In this document: one piece after another, positions 48,401-59,153 of the stretch
How positions within the stretch are numbered: position 1 is the first letter of the stretch
How the letters are laid out: every line of letters starts with the position of its first letter
Source: Xylaria sp. FL1777
Taxonomy: Eukaryota; Ascomycota; Sordariomycetes; Xylariales; Xylariaceae
Direction of reading: 5' to 3'
Assembly (NCBI GenBank): GCA_022578965.1
Contig: MU400737.1
Coordinates: 1-62,213 of the forward strand
Length of the DNA stretch: 62,213 nt
The notes under the pieces: model-generated
What the model saw: only the letters and a program-made list of their open reading frames with translations
The model's database searches: none
Told to the model about the DNA's origin: nothing
Made by a program: the position numbers and the translations under genes

Positions 48401-49369
48401 AATATATATTTTAAGTTATATAAAGTTTTAAAATAAATTAAAAAAAAAAAATATTTATTTTTTTTAATTTGTTACTACACTATTAAAAATATGTTAAATA
48501 TAAATAATGCTATTAAATTAATGTTTTAAAATATTAATTTTATTAAGCTTTTTAATAACTTTTTTTTTATTTTTTCTTTAGTTCTATATATATATTTTTG
48601 CTGCTACTAATACTATATTTTATATTATATAATTCTTTAAGTTGTTTAAAAACATTAAAAAAATATATAGCTAATAAAACTTATTTTTAGCTTTTTTTTT
48701 TATTGCTTGCTATTATACTTTAATGCCTTGCTATACTATATAAAATAATAGTTTAAAAATTAGTTTTTATACTTAAGTATAGCTATATATTTATTTATAA
48801 TAGTAGTTTTTAAGCAAATAGCTATATACTTTGCTATAAATTTCACTAAAAGTTAAAAAAATAATATATAATAAAATTAATAAATAAAAAAAATAGTAAG
48901 TATACTTTGATTTACTTTATTTAACTAAAACTTATATTTTTAAAACAATTATTATTACGTTAAATATAATATATATTATTGTTATTAATTTTGCAATAAT
49001 AGCGTTGTTTTATAATAATTACTTATATTAATAAAACTTATTATAAAACTACTAAGTATAATAAAGCATATTAACTATATTTTTAGCTTATTTGTTATTT
49101 ATTTATAGCTAATTTTTTTACGCAAGCTTAAATAGCTATATTAGTTATTTTTATTTAGCTAAGTTGCTTACTTTTATATACTTAAATATATTTCTATCTT
49201 TGCTTTTTTCTTTTTTTAGCTGTTATACGTACATTTTATTTACTTTTTAATACTTTTGTTTTATTTGCTTAAACAAAAAACTATAATAGTTCTGTTTTAA
49301 TTTTTATGTTTATATATAATCTTTAAAAAGCTATATATTAGTAACAAAGTCTAGCTTTCTTTATAGTAA
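45458..49369. other. AT-rich block without recognised genes
   Basis: Dense stops in all frames. It includes a poly-A run at about 45482-45499 and an (AT)n run at about 46459-46480. Nothing else could be named. Confidence 0.35.
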
Positions 49370-49757
49370 TAATTATATTAGCTATTATATTTATATAACT
49401 TGCTGCTATTTTAAAATTACGCAAAAACAATTAGCTATATATAAAAGATTTGCGTTATTAGCTATTAATATATAAAGCTTGCAGCACTTAAGCTATAGCT
49501 TTTCTTGCTTCTTTTAAATGCTACTATAATATATGCTTTGCTACAAAAATTATATATTAAAATACCTTTTTTTTTAAAGCTTTAAAACTATAAGCTAAGC
49601 AGCAGCTTTACTTTTGCGCTTTTTTGCTTAACTTTTAAATATAATAATTATAAACGCATTTATTATTAAAAAACATGTTATTTTAAGCAAACTTATTAAT
49701 AACAAACTTAAGCTAAAGCTTTTTTATATTATAAGCTAGCTTAATTTACTTAGTATA
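49370..49757 (+). repeat. Direct repeat, left copy (388 bp)
   Basis: Matches 51345-51657 from TAATTATATTAGCTATTAT to GCTTAATTTACTTAGTATA. It carries about 75 bases (around 49450-49530) missing from the right copy. The pair could be LTRs of a 2.3-kb non-autonomous element or a simple duplication. TG...CA ends are not evident. Confidence 0.65.
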
Positions 49758-51344
49758 CTATTAAAAATATTTATTTTTAAAGTAAAGTTAAGTTATAAAA
49801 AAATAGCTGTTAAGTTATAGTTATAAATAAAAGCTTAATATTATTAATTTTTAAGTTTTTTTAAAAAGTATTAAAAAAAAATTCATTTTTATATAGTAAA
49901 TATTAAACTATTTTTTTATAATTAAGCTTTTTTTACTTTGCTATAACTTTAATTTTTAATAAAATAACCTTTTTTAAAGTGCTTTATTTTTAAAGCATAG
50001 TAACGCTTTTTTTTTTAAGTTTATTAAATGCTTTAATATATAAAGCATAGTTTGCAGTTATTAAAAATATTTTAGTTTGCAAAGTTAGCTACTTTTGCTT
50101 TTCTTTCTTTTTTTTTTTCTTTTAAGCGTTTTATTATTTAGGTTTTTGTTTTTTAAGATTACTAAAAAAGCACTTTTGTTTTTTTTGCTAGCTTTTTTTT
50201 TTTTACCTGCTTTTTTTTTTTTTTTTTTTTCCTTTCTTTTGCTAATTATTTTTATTGCTGTTTTTAATACTAGTTTAATAGTTATATTTGTTAACTTGTT
50301 TTGTTTGTTTTTTATTTAGTTATTTAGCAAAAAACCCTTAAGCTTAGCTACTTAATTTTAAACAAAAATAATAGCTAAAAACTTGCTATTATTATTAAAT
50401 AAACAGATTACTTTAAGCGTATAAAACCTACTAAAAAATCTAAACTTTAAAATGCTTTTAGTAAAAAATTCTTAAGCTTAGCTACTTAATCTTAAACAAA
50501 AATAATAGCTAAAAATTTGCTATTATTATTAAACAGATTGCCTTAAGTATGCAAAATTTATTAAATAATTTAAACCTTAAGTTATTTATATAAATAAAAG
50601 CTTATAATTTATTTAAAAAAAATTACGCTAAATATAAAAAGCAAATAAAACATAAAGTTTAATTAAGTTTATAAGTTTTTTTAAATAAAAACAATAGTTA
50701 AAAATTTGCTATTATTATTAAATAAATTATTTTAAGCGTACAAAACTTATTAAACAATTTAAACTTTAAGTTGCTTATATAAATAAAAGCTTATAATTTG
50801 TTTAAAAAAAATTGCGCTAAATATAAAAAGCAAATAAAACGTAAAGTTTAATTAAATTTATAGATTTTTTTTATTAAAGCTATAACTATTTATAAAGCTA
50901 AAAAAAAAATTTATGCTAGTTTTAAATTCTTTTTTTATAAACGTTAAATTAATAGCAAGTTTAATAGCTTAAAAATAATACTATATATTATAAGCAATAT
51001 TTATTTAAGCTTTATAATTAAATATTTTATTAAAAAATAGTATAGCTAAAATGCTTATATTATTACTAAAAATAAAAGCATTTATAGCTTAAAAAACTAC
51101 TATAATAGTAAAAATACTAATAACTATTTTTATAAAAGTGTAGCTAAAAGCAATAATATTTTCGTTATTTTTTTAAAGCATTAATATTATAGCTATAACT
51201 TTAGCTTGTTTTATAATAAAATGTTTACTAAAAGTTTTAACGTTATTATTTAAGCTATTATTCTTATTATTATTAAAAAAGTTTAATAAAACAAAAGTAG
51301 CTAATATAGTACATTTATAGCTTTGCGCTTTAGTATTAAATGTT
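49758..51344. other. Interior between the two direct repeats
   Basis: Contains a poly-T-rich tract (about 50090-50250), whose 74-codon Phe/Leu frame is a composition artefact, and the hairpin-bearing tandem array at 50360-50871. No gag or pol motif was seen. Confidence 0.4.
50360..50871 (+). repeat. Three-unit tandem array with a conserved hairpin
   Basis: Units start at 50360 (134 bp), 50494 (189 bp) and 50683 (189 bp). Each opens with AATAATAGCTAAAAA then TTGCTATTATTATT or a close variant, whose AATAATAGC and GCTATTATT arms can pair. The two 189-bp units differ mainly by transitions. The first is a shorter variant. Confidence 0.8.
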
Positions 51345-51657
51345 TAATTATATTAGCTATTATTATATTTATACAATTTGCTGCTATTTTAAGATTGCAC
51401 AAAAATAATTAGCTATATATAAATGTTATTATAACATATGCTATTTTATAAAAATTATACGTTAAAATATCTTTTTTTTTAAAGCTTTAAAACTATAAGC
51501 TAAGCAATAGTTCTGCTTTTATGCTTATTTGCTTAACTTTTAAATATAATATAAACATGTTTATTATTAAAAAGCGCGTTATTTTAAGTAAACTTATTAA
51601 TAATAAACTTAAGCTAAAGCTTTTTTATATTATAAGCTAGCTTAATTTATTTAGTAT
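51345..51657 (+). repeat. Direct repeat, right copy (313 bp)
   Basis: Partner of 49370-49757 in the same orientation, 2 kb downstream, lacking one internal block of about 75 bases. Confidence 0.65.
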
Positions 51658-52697
51658 ATATATTATTATTTTAGCTATTAAAATACTTAATTATATATTG
51701 CTATAAACCTTAAAAAATTAAAAGTATAAATATTCTTTAAAAAAAAATAAAAAAAAGAAAAAACATATAGCAGCTAATAAAAAAAAGCAAAAAAAAAGAG
51801 CTAAAGCTTATATAGCTTTTATACTAAAAACAAAAACAAAAACATTAATACTTTTTATGCTAAAGCAAAAAAAGCGTAAATAATTAAGCAAAACAGAAAA
51901 GCTTATTTATTAGCTTATATAATAAGCAAGCTTTAATAAAAATAAGCTAGCTAATATTTTTTTGCTACTTGTAAGCATTATATAAAAAGCTTAGCTATAA
52001 AAAAGTTAATTTAATAAGTAATAACAAAAATTAAAATTTTTATTTAAAACGTAAGAACTTAAAGAGCTAAAAATTAACTTAAAAGTAAACCTATAAGCAA
52101 TAAAAAAGGTATAGCTAAAGAAAATCTAACGCTAAAACTAAACTTTTAGCTAAAAAAGTAGTTAAAAAGAAAAAAACCTAAAATTACGCTTAAAAAAAAA
52201 TAAATAAGCACATAAATCCAAACTAAAATAAGCAGTAGTTATTTAGCTATAACTAAACAAAAGCTTAGCAAAAATAAAGCCTTTAAAAAGTATAATAAGC
52301 TATTAAAGCATAAAATAACTGTAATAATATAAATATATACTAAAAAAATAAGTTTAAAGGCGTTTTTATATAAAAAAAAAGTTTTAAGTTTTTTTATGCC
52401 TTTTTATAAATACGCAAAAAAAAAAAAAACTTCTTAATATATAGTTCTATGTTATAATTTACTGCAGAAAAAAAAAAAGCAGCTATAAAAAAGCTTTATA
52501 GCTAAGCTACTATAAACTAAAAAAGATTTAAAAGTAGCTAACGTAATAAAAAAGCAACTAAACAAATTATAAAAAATATTGCAGCGCTACTGATTTTTTT
52601 TTCTTAAAAATAATAATAATAAAAACATATAAAAAAAATAACGTTATAGTAAAAAACTCTTCTTAAAAAAAAAAAAAAAAAGCTTTACAAAAAGAAT
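51658..52697. other. A-rich stretch without recognised features
   Basis: Plus strand is A-rich with long A runs. No motif was recognised. Confidence 0.3.
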
Positions 52698-52840
52698 AAA
52701 AACATAAATAAAGTATATAAAGCTTTTAAAAAAAAAACAAAAACTAATAAAGTATATAAAGCATTTTAAAATAAAGCAAAAACTAATAAAGTATATAAAG
52801 CTCTAAAAAAAAAACAAAAACAAATAAAAAAGCATAAATG
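52698..52840. repeat. 39-bp minisatellite
   Basis: Three units (52698, 52739, 52778) share AAAAACTAATAAAGTATATA then AAGC, and a fourth decayed unit starts at 52816. Confidence 0.75.
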
Positions 52841-55210
52841 TTTAGAAGTATATAGTTTACTAAAAAAAAAGAACTTTATAAGTTTTTAAATATATAATAA
52901 GCTTTTATAAAAAATATAATTGCTATTAAAAAAAATAAATAGCAAATCGTAAGCATAACGCTGCAGCTTTAACTTTAATAATATAAAGATTATTCCAAGT
53001 TTTAAAAAAGCTATAATTATAAAAGTTTTAACTTAAAGCTATTAAAAAAAAAACAAAACACAAAATAATAATAAAACAAATATATAGCACTATTAACTAT
53101 AAAATAGTATAAAAAAACTATTTAATAATAAAGCTTTATAGTTATATATTTGCTTTAATAAATAATTATAATATATAATAGCTAATATAGTTTTTTATAA
53201 AACTTAAAACGCTAAATTAACTTTTTAGTTATATAATATTTTAGTATATATAAGTTTTTAATAAAAGTAAATAATAAAAATAAGCATTATATTATAAAAA
53301 AAGCTAACCTTATAGTTTTTTGCTTTAGTAAAAAACAAAATAAATATAACGCAATATAAAAAATCAGTTTATTTTTTTTGCTGCTTAGTATTATTAGTAT
53401 ATATGCTTTAAAAACCCTTAAGTTTTATAAACTTATAAATAAAAATAAATATAGTTTAAAAGCTTGCTTAACTTTGTTGCTTTTTTTTACTTTTTTTATG
53501 CATTTTTTTATGTAAAAACTAAAGCAAATAATAAACTAAACTAATAAAACAAAACATAATTAATAGCTTTAATTGCTTTAATTTAACAAAAAAAGCTTAA
53601 TTAGCTATGTTTTTTAATAGTATACAGTATATAAAAAAGAATTACTTTATTTAGTTATTAATTATAAAAAGTAAAACAAATTTAGCTAGCTAAAAATATA
53701 ATAATAGCTAAATATATAATAGTAGCTAAATATTAAAAAATAACTAAATAATAATTATAAAGCAAAGTAAGCTTACTAAGCAAATAATAAAGCATTTAAA
53801 TTGCTTAATTAAAATATATAATAACGTTTTAAAAGTTATAATATATAAAAAATTAAATATTAGTAAATTTAAAATAGCTTAGCTAGCAAATATTTAAAAA
53901 AAGCAGTAAGTTATTAATGCAGCAAATAAAAAAAATAATAGCTATATAAAAAAGCACCGCTAGTAGTATATTGCTAAAGTTTTTATTTATTTAAGCTATA
54001 AAGTTTTAAAAGTATTAATTAATAGTAAACTAAGCAAAGCTAAAGTAAGCATAAAATGCATTTTTTATAAAAATTAGCTTTAGTTTTTGTTTTTAGTTTA
54101 TATAAGCTATAAAAAATTTAATAAAAAGTTATAAAGTATTAATGCTACATTATTAAACCTTAAAAGCTAAATAATACATAATAATTTAAGTAGCTTTGCA
54201 TATATAAGCTACATTAAATATATTATTAGCATTACGTTATAAAATGCAGCTAGTAAAAAAGTTATACTTTTAAAACATAAAAGCTAAACTAAAAAAGTTT
54301 GCTTAAATTTTAAAGCTACAAAAAATAGTAGCTAGTTTTTAATACTTAAGTATATTAAAAATATAAGCTTATATTTTTACTTTTAGTTTAACTAGCTTTA
54401 TTAGCATACTATAAACATTATAGCTTTTTAAATATAGTTGCTATTTTAATTATTAATAAATAAAAGCGCTTTTGCTTTAAATATATAAACTTAAAAGTAT
54501 TTATTATATATAAACGCTAGTAATACTTTTTAGCAAAAGTTAAAAAATGTTATTTTTATAAGTTATATAATACAAAAAAGTTGTTTAAAAAAACATATAA
54601 GCAGTAAAGTATAATATTAAAAAATACCTAAAAAAAAAAAAATATATAAATATATGCTTAAGTAGAAAAAAAAAAAAAAAAAAACTTAGTGCTTAAATAC
54701 GTAAATATAAAAATATAAATATATATAAATAAAAAAGAAAGCAAAACTAGCAATAAAGCTATAAAAACAACTAAAATTATATAATAACATATTTTTGTTT
54801 TAGTATTTACTAATAAGTTTAACTAGCATAAAATAAGTATTTTAGCGCAATAAAACAAAATACTTAGCAAAAAAAACTAGTTTAGTAAAAAAAAAAAAAT
54901 CTAAAGTATAGCATATTTACTTAAAAAAAAAAAATAGTTTTGCAATATAAAATCAGCAGCAAAAAAGTATACTAAAGTTATATATTTATTTAGCTTGTTT
55001 TATAGCTATATATTTTATTGCACTAATAAATAAAAAAACAGCAGAAATATTAAAAAAAATAGTTAAATAAAAGCAGTAAATATTACTAAAACATTATTGC
55101 AAAAAATCAAAAAATATAGTATTAAATAGTACATAATAAATAATATAATATAAAATCTAGTAAAAAGAAATAAATAAAGCAAAAAAATAAAACTTTATTA
55201 AATAAATAAG

Positions 55211-55259
<49 letters not shown>

Positions 55260-57072
55260 GTATATTTATATATAAAAATATATATAAAGAATATATATAA
55301 AAAGAAAATAAATAAAAAAATGCATAAATTAATACTAAAAAAGTTTTTGCTAATATTTTTAATATAAGCAAATATAAAAAAGGCCAAAATTTAGTTCTTT
55401 TAATTAGCTTTACTTTATACTATAGCATTTTATTGTTTGAAAAAAAGATATATTAGCACTAAATTTAGCTTTTTTTAAAACAAGTGCCCTTAAAATAAAT
55501 AAATAGCAAAAAACAAGCATTATTTAAAAAAAAAAAGTAATAATAGCTAAAAAAATATCTGCTAAAGTTACTATTACTATAGCTAGCTTTTTAGCTAGCA
55601 TAAGCATTTTGCTTAAAAATAAGCATTATTATTCTTTTTATTATAATAGTAAATATAATTTAATTTTATTTTAATTAAAAGCAAAAAAAAAGTAATAACT
55701 ATAAAAATATAAGCAGTAAATAAAGCAGTATTAAGTATAGTAATTATAGTAAAAAAAACAAAAAAAAATATAAAAATTTAATGCAAAATAAATTATTAGT
55801 ATACTTAGTAAAAATATTATTAAATATTAATATAGCTTTATATTATAATATTACTTCTAAAAAAAATCCTTATTAAACAAGCTGTAAGTTTAATTATAAG
55901 CTTATTTATGCTACTTATTATTTTTTATTTAATTATTAGTACTGCATGTTTTTTTTTTTAGTAAATAAAGCACTTAAAGTTTATAGCTATTATTAGCTTT
56001 ATAATATAGTTTTAAAGCTTATTTACGTTATAAAAAAAAAGCAATAACTTAGCAGTAATATATTTAATATATTAAGCTAAACATAAGCTTAGTAAAATAA
56101 TAAAAGCTTTAAACAGTTTATTTTTTTTTTTTTTATTAGCATAAGCATTATAAAAACACTAAAAACTAAAAACATAAAAAAAAAAAAACAAAAAGCAATT
56201 AAATATTATAGAACAAAGCTTATAAATACAAGCAAAAAAAGCAAAAACAAAAAAAAAACAAAAAACTAAAAGCTAAAAAGTAGCATATAAAAAAAATTAT
56301 AGTAGCAGTAGCAAAAAAACAACATAAAAATATATATATAAACAAATTATAAAAAAACCTTAAAAATAGCGTTAAAAAAATCGTAAGCAAAAAATATTAT
56401 TAGCTATATATTTTATTTTAGCTTAGTACAAAAGTAAACTATAAAAAACCAATATAATAAGTTTTTAAAATAGCTATTAAGCAAAAATATATTAATAATT
56501 TTACAGCATTTTATTAAAGCAATTATTTAAATCTTTTTATTTTTTAAGTTATTATAGTAATAACAAATAAAAGCAATTATAAAAAAGCTAAAAAATATAA
56601 AAAAAGCAAAAGTATTATTTTTGTTTTTTTTATAAGTTTATAAGCAAAAAAATAGCTTTAAATGCTTTTTTGTAGTAATACTATCTTTAAAGCTAGCTTT
56701 AAAAGCTCTTTAAAAGCTATATAAAAAAAAATAATTTATAAATATAAAATATAATAACAGTTTTTAATATAATGCTTTTTTTAAAAGCTAAAAAAATATT
56801 TAAAGCTAAGTTTTATTAGTAGTAATTAAAAGTTTTTACTTCTTGCTAAATATAGTACTAAAATAAAATTTTCTAGTTAAAGTTATTTGCTTATTTAAAA
56901 ATATAATTAATGTTTATAATAAAAGCTCTTTAAAAGTCTATAGTATAATTAACAAAATATTATTTTGCAAACGTTATTAAAAATTAATGCATAAATATTA
57001 TTTATATGCTAAATTAAGATTTAAAATTATTAAAAACAGCATATTAGCTATAATTGCAGCAATACTTATAAT
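52841..57072. other. A-rich block without recognised genes
   Basis: All frames are broken. It contains a (TA)n microsatellite at 55215-55254. The plus strand is A-biased, so any coding origin would be plus-strand, but no protein motif could be read. Confidence 0.3.
55215..55254. repeat. (TA)20 microsatellite
   Basis: Forty bases of uninterrupted TA, followed by shorter TATATA pieces to about 55300. Confidence 0.9.
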
Positions 57073-57186
57073 AATTAATAAAATAATCGATAAAATAATT
57101 AATAATAAAATAATTAATAAAATAAAATAATTAATAAAATAATTAATAAAATAATTAATAAAATAATTAATAAAATAATTAATAAT
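57073..57186. repeat. 12-bp tandem repeat
   Basis: Repeats of AATAATTAATAA with small variations, nearly uninterrupted over about 110 bases. Confidence 0.8.
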
Positions 57187-58035
57187 ATGTTTAATAAAGT
57201 TTATAACTTATAAAAATAGTTAATAAAATCTTTAATATTTAAGCATAAATAATTTTAACTAATAGTAAACTTTTTTATTAATACTTGCGTTAAGCTTAAA
57301 TATAATTTAAATTTAGTTATTTATAAAATTGTTAAATTTGTTATAATTATTTACTAGTAGTTTAAAAAACAAGATTTTATAAAAATAAAACTTTTTATTT
57401 TTATATTAAAGAACGCTATTAAAATATATACATTTAATAGTTTTAAATAAAAAATGCTAAAAAAATTAAAGCTTGTTAAAAAAATTACTATTATTAATAT
57501 ATATTAAGATATATTAAAAAATAGTTTAAATTAAACTTAATATAATTTTTGTTTTTTTTTTAAGCTTTTAGCAAATTAAAAAAAGTAATAATAATATGCT
57601 TTTTACTTTTTTTTAAAGCTAAAAAAATAAATCTTTTATAATAAAAAGCAAGTTAAGTTAAAGTTAAAAATAGTAATATAATAACTATATTGCTTTATTT
57701 AAACAGGTTATTTTTTTTTGCTTTTAATATAACTTAAATTTAAAAATTAACTTTATTAAAAGCTATTATTAAAAAAAATACTTCTTAAGTAAAAAATACA
57801 AACTTATTTAGTACTAAAAAATAAATAAAATTTAAACAAAGTTTTGTTATAAAGCATTATAGCTTAACTAAAGCAACTTGTTTAAAAATAAGATTTGTTT
57901 TTATAAGTTAAAATAAAAATATTGTTTATTGTTTAAAAGTTTAAAATAGCTAAAAAACCTTAATATAACTAAAAAATAATATAGTTTTTAATAGTTATTA
58001 AAGCAAAGTTTTGTTTATATAAAAAAAAGTTAAAA
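57187..58035. other. AT-rich stretch without recognised features
   Basis: No repeat or coding motif recognised between the 12-bp array and the duplication at 58036. Confidence 0.3.
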
Positions 58036-58280
58036 GCTGCAGTAAAAATTTTAGTTATATTAGTTATTAAAACTTACGTTTTATTTAAAACTAACGCTGC
58101 TTTTTTTGCTTTAAAAACATAAAAGCTGCAATAAATAAAAGCTATAATAAATAAAAACTATAGTAAATAAAAGCTGCAATAAATAAATAAAAGCTATAAT
58201 AAATAAAAGCTACATTAAAAATTTTAATTATGCTAGTTTTTAAAACCTATGCTTTGTTTAAAACTAATGCTGCTTTTTTT
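58036..58280 (+). repeat. 75-bp duplication flanking a 16-bp tandem array
   Basis: 58036-58110 and 58209-58280 are direct copies differing mostly by C/T changes. Both contain TAAAAATTTTA, TTTAAAACTAA and GCTGCTTTTTTT. Between them (58126-58209) are five units of CTGCAATAAATAAAAG or its C/T variants; one unit has an extra AAAT. Confidence 0.75.
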
Positions 58281-58344
58281 TATTATGTGTTATATTTTTA
58301 CCTTTTAAACCTTTAAATTGTTTATGTATTTTTTTTATGTTTTA

Positions 58345-58393
58345 AATTGTTTTAAAAATTTAATTTTTTGAATTGTTTTAAAAATTTAATTTT
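58345..58393 (+). repeat. Two identical 23-bp repeats
   Basis: AATTGTTTTAAAAATTTAAT plus TTT occurs at 58345-58367 and 58371-58393 without a difference. The identity suggests a recent duplication or escape from mutation. Confidence 0.8.
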
Positions 58394-58557
58394 GTACGCT
58401 TATTTATAGCTAACTAAAGCGCTTAAAATTGCAAAGTATATAATTAACCTTTTTCGGAAAAACTAACCGCATTAAGCTATTGCGTTTTTTTTTTTTCTTT
58501 ATCCTTGATTTTTTATTTTATCGTTTTACTTTGTTCTACTTATTATAACGTTAACGT

Positions 58558-58597
58558 AAGGTTTTTTTTCTTATTACTTCGTAATGCAGAAAACCTT
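58558..58597. repeat. Nested hairpin
   Basis: AAGGTTTT (58558-58565) pairs with AAAACCTT (58590-58597). Inside, ATTAC and GTAAT (58573-58585) pair around TTC. Both stems are perfect. Confidence 0.7.
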
Positions 58598-58954
58598 CGG
58601 CCATACAACAAGTAAATTAAAACGTTCATTAAAAGCCAAGCTAAAAAAAATAATAAAACTTTATAAAACAGCTACTAAGCTTAGCTTCTAGTTAAATAAA
58701 AACCTATAAAAATAATAAAAATAATAGTTATATACCTGGGTTGCTAATATAAATCTATTAATTAGAAATTAGGTTTAATTCTTAATAGCGCTATATAGTT
58801 ATTTGCTAGTTAGCTTATTTTTTATATATATACTATTAAAGTTAAAAGCTTACTGTTTATTTTAGCTGTTAGTTCGTTTTATTAGTAAGCATATAGTAGC
58901 CTCGAATAAATGCGCTATATAGAACTTTGCTTGCTACATTTGCTTACGTATGTA

Positions 58955-59065
58955 TGTTTTACTTTTTTAAGTTTATATGTCTTTGCGTTTATATGTTTCT
59001 ATGTTTGTATGTTTTTACGTTTGTATATATGTCTTTATGTCTATATGTCTTTACGCTGTATGTTT
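58955..59065 (+). repeat. Degenerate TATGT simple-sequence tract
   Basis: Irregular 8-12-base units of the form TATGT plus TTTAYG or TYTA are repeated about ten times. The tract encodes the low-complexity Tyr/Phe/Cys frame on the plus strand. Confidence 0.75.
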
Positions 59066-59100
59066 TATCTGCATGCATGTCTTAACTCAAACTACTCCCG

Positions 59101-59123
59101 AGACATGTCTTAGGAGCTAAGAC
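59101..59123. repeat. Overlapping palindrome and hairpin
   Basis: AGACATGTCT (59101-59110) is a perfect palindrome. It overlaps GTCTTAG-GAG-CTAAGAC (59107-59123), a perfect 7-bp stem. It lies about 30 bases before the right 3-kb copy. Confidence 0.7.
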
Positions 59124-59153
59124 TTCTTCCAAAATAGCAAATCAAAACTCCAG

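Larger units (their letters stand above)
58400..59153. other. Least mutated island of the window
   Basis: C and G are frequent (for example AACCTTCGGCCATACAAC, CCTCGAATAAATGCGC, CTCAAACTACTCCCGAG), so this DNA largely escaped RIP and is probably single-copy. It holds two hairpin structures and a TATGT-type simple-sequence tract. The 67-codon frame at 58910-59113 is mostly translated from that tract and has no recognisable domain, so I do not call a gene. Confidence 0.55.

Noticed and set aside
50095..50319. 74-codon plus-strand Phe/Leu frame
   Set aside because: It is the translation of a poly-T tract with no domain or conserved partner.
50360..50871. CRISPR-like spacing of repeats
   Set aside because: Units are 134-189 bp tandem repeats without unique spacers, in a eukaryotic-type region.
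58590..58620. Possible 5S rRNA end (GGCCATACAACAAG)
   Set aside because: The match is only a few bases and no internal 5S sequence is present.
58910..59113. 67-codon plus-strand frame in the least mutated island
   Set aside because: Most of it is encoded by a degenerate TATGT tract; residues are low complexity and no domain or start context stands out.
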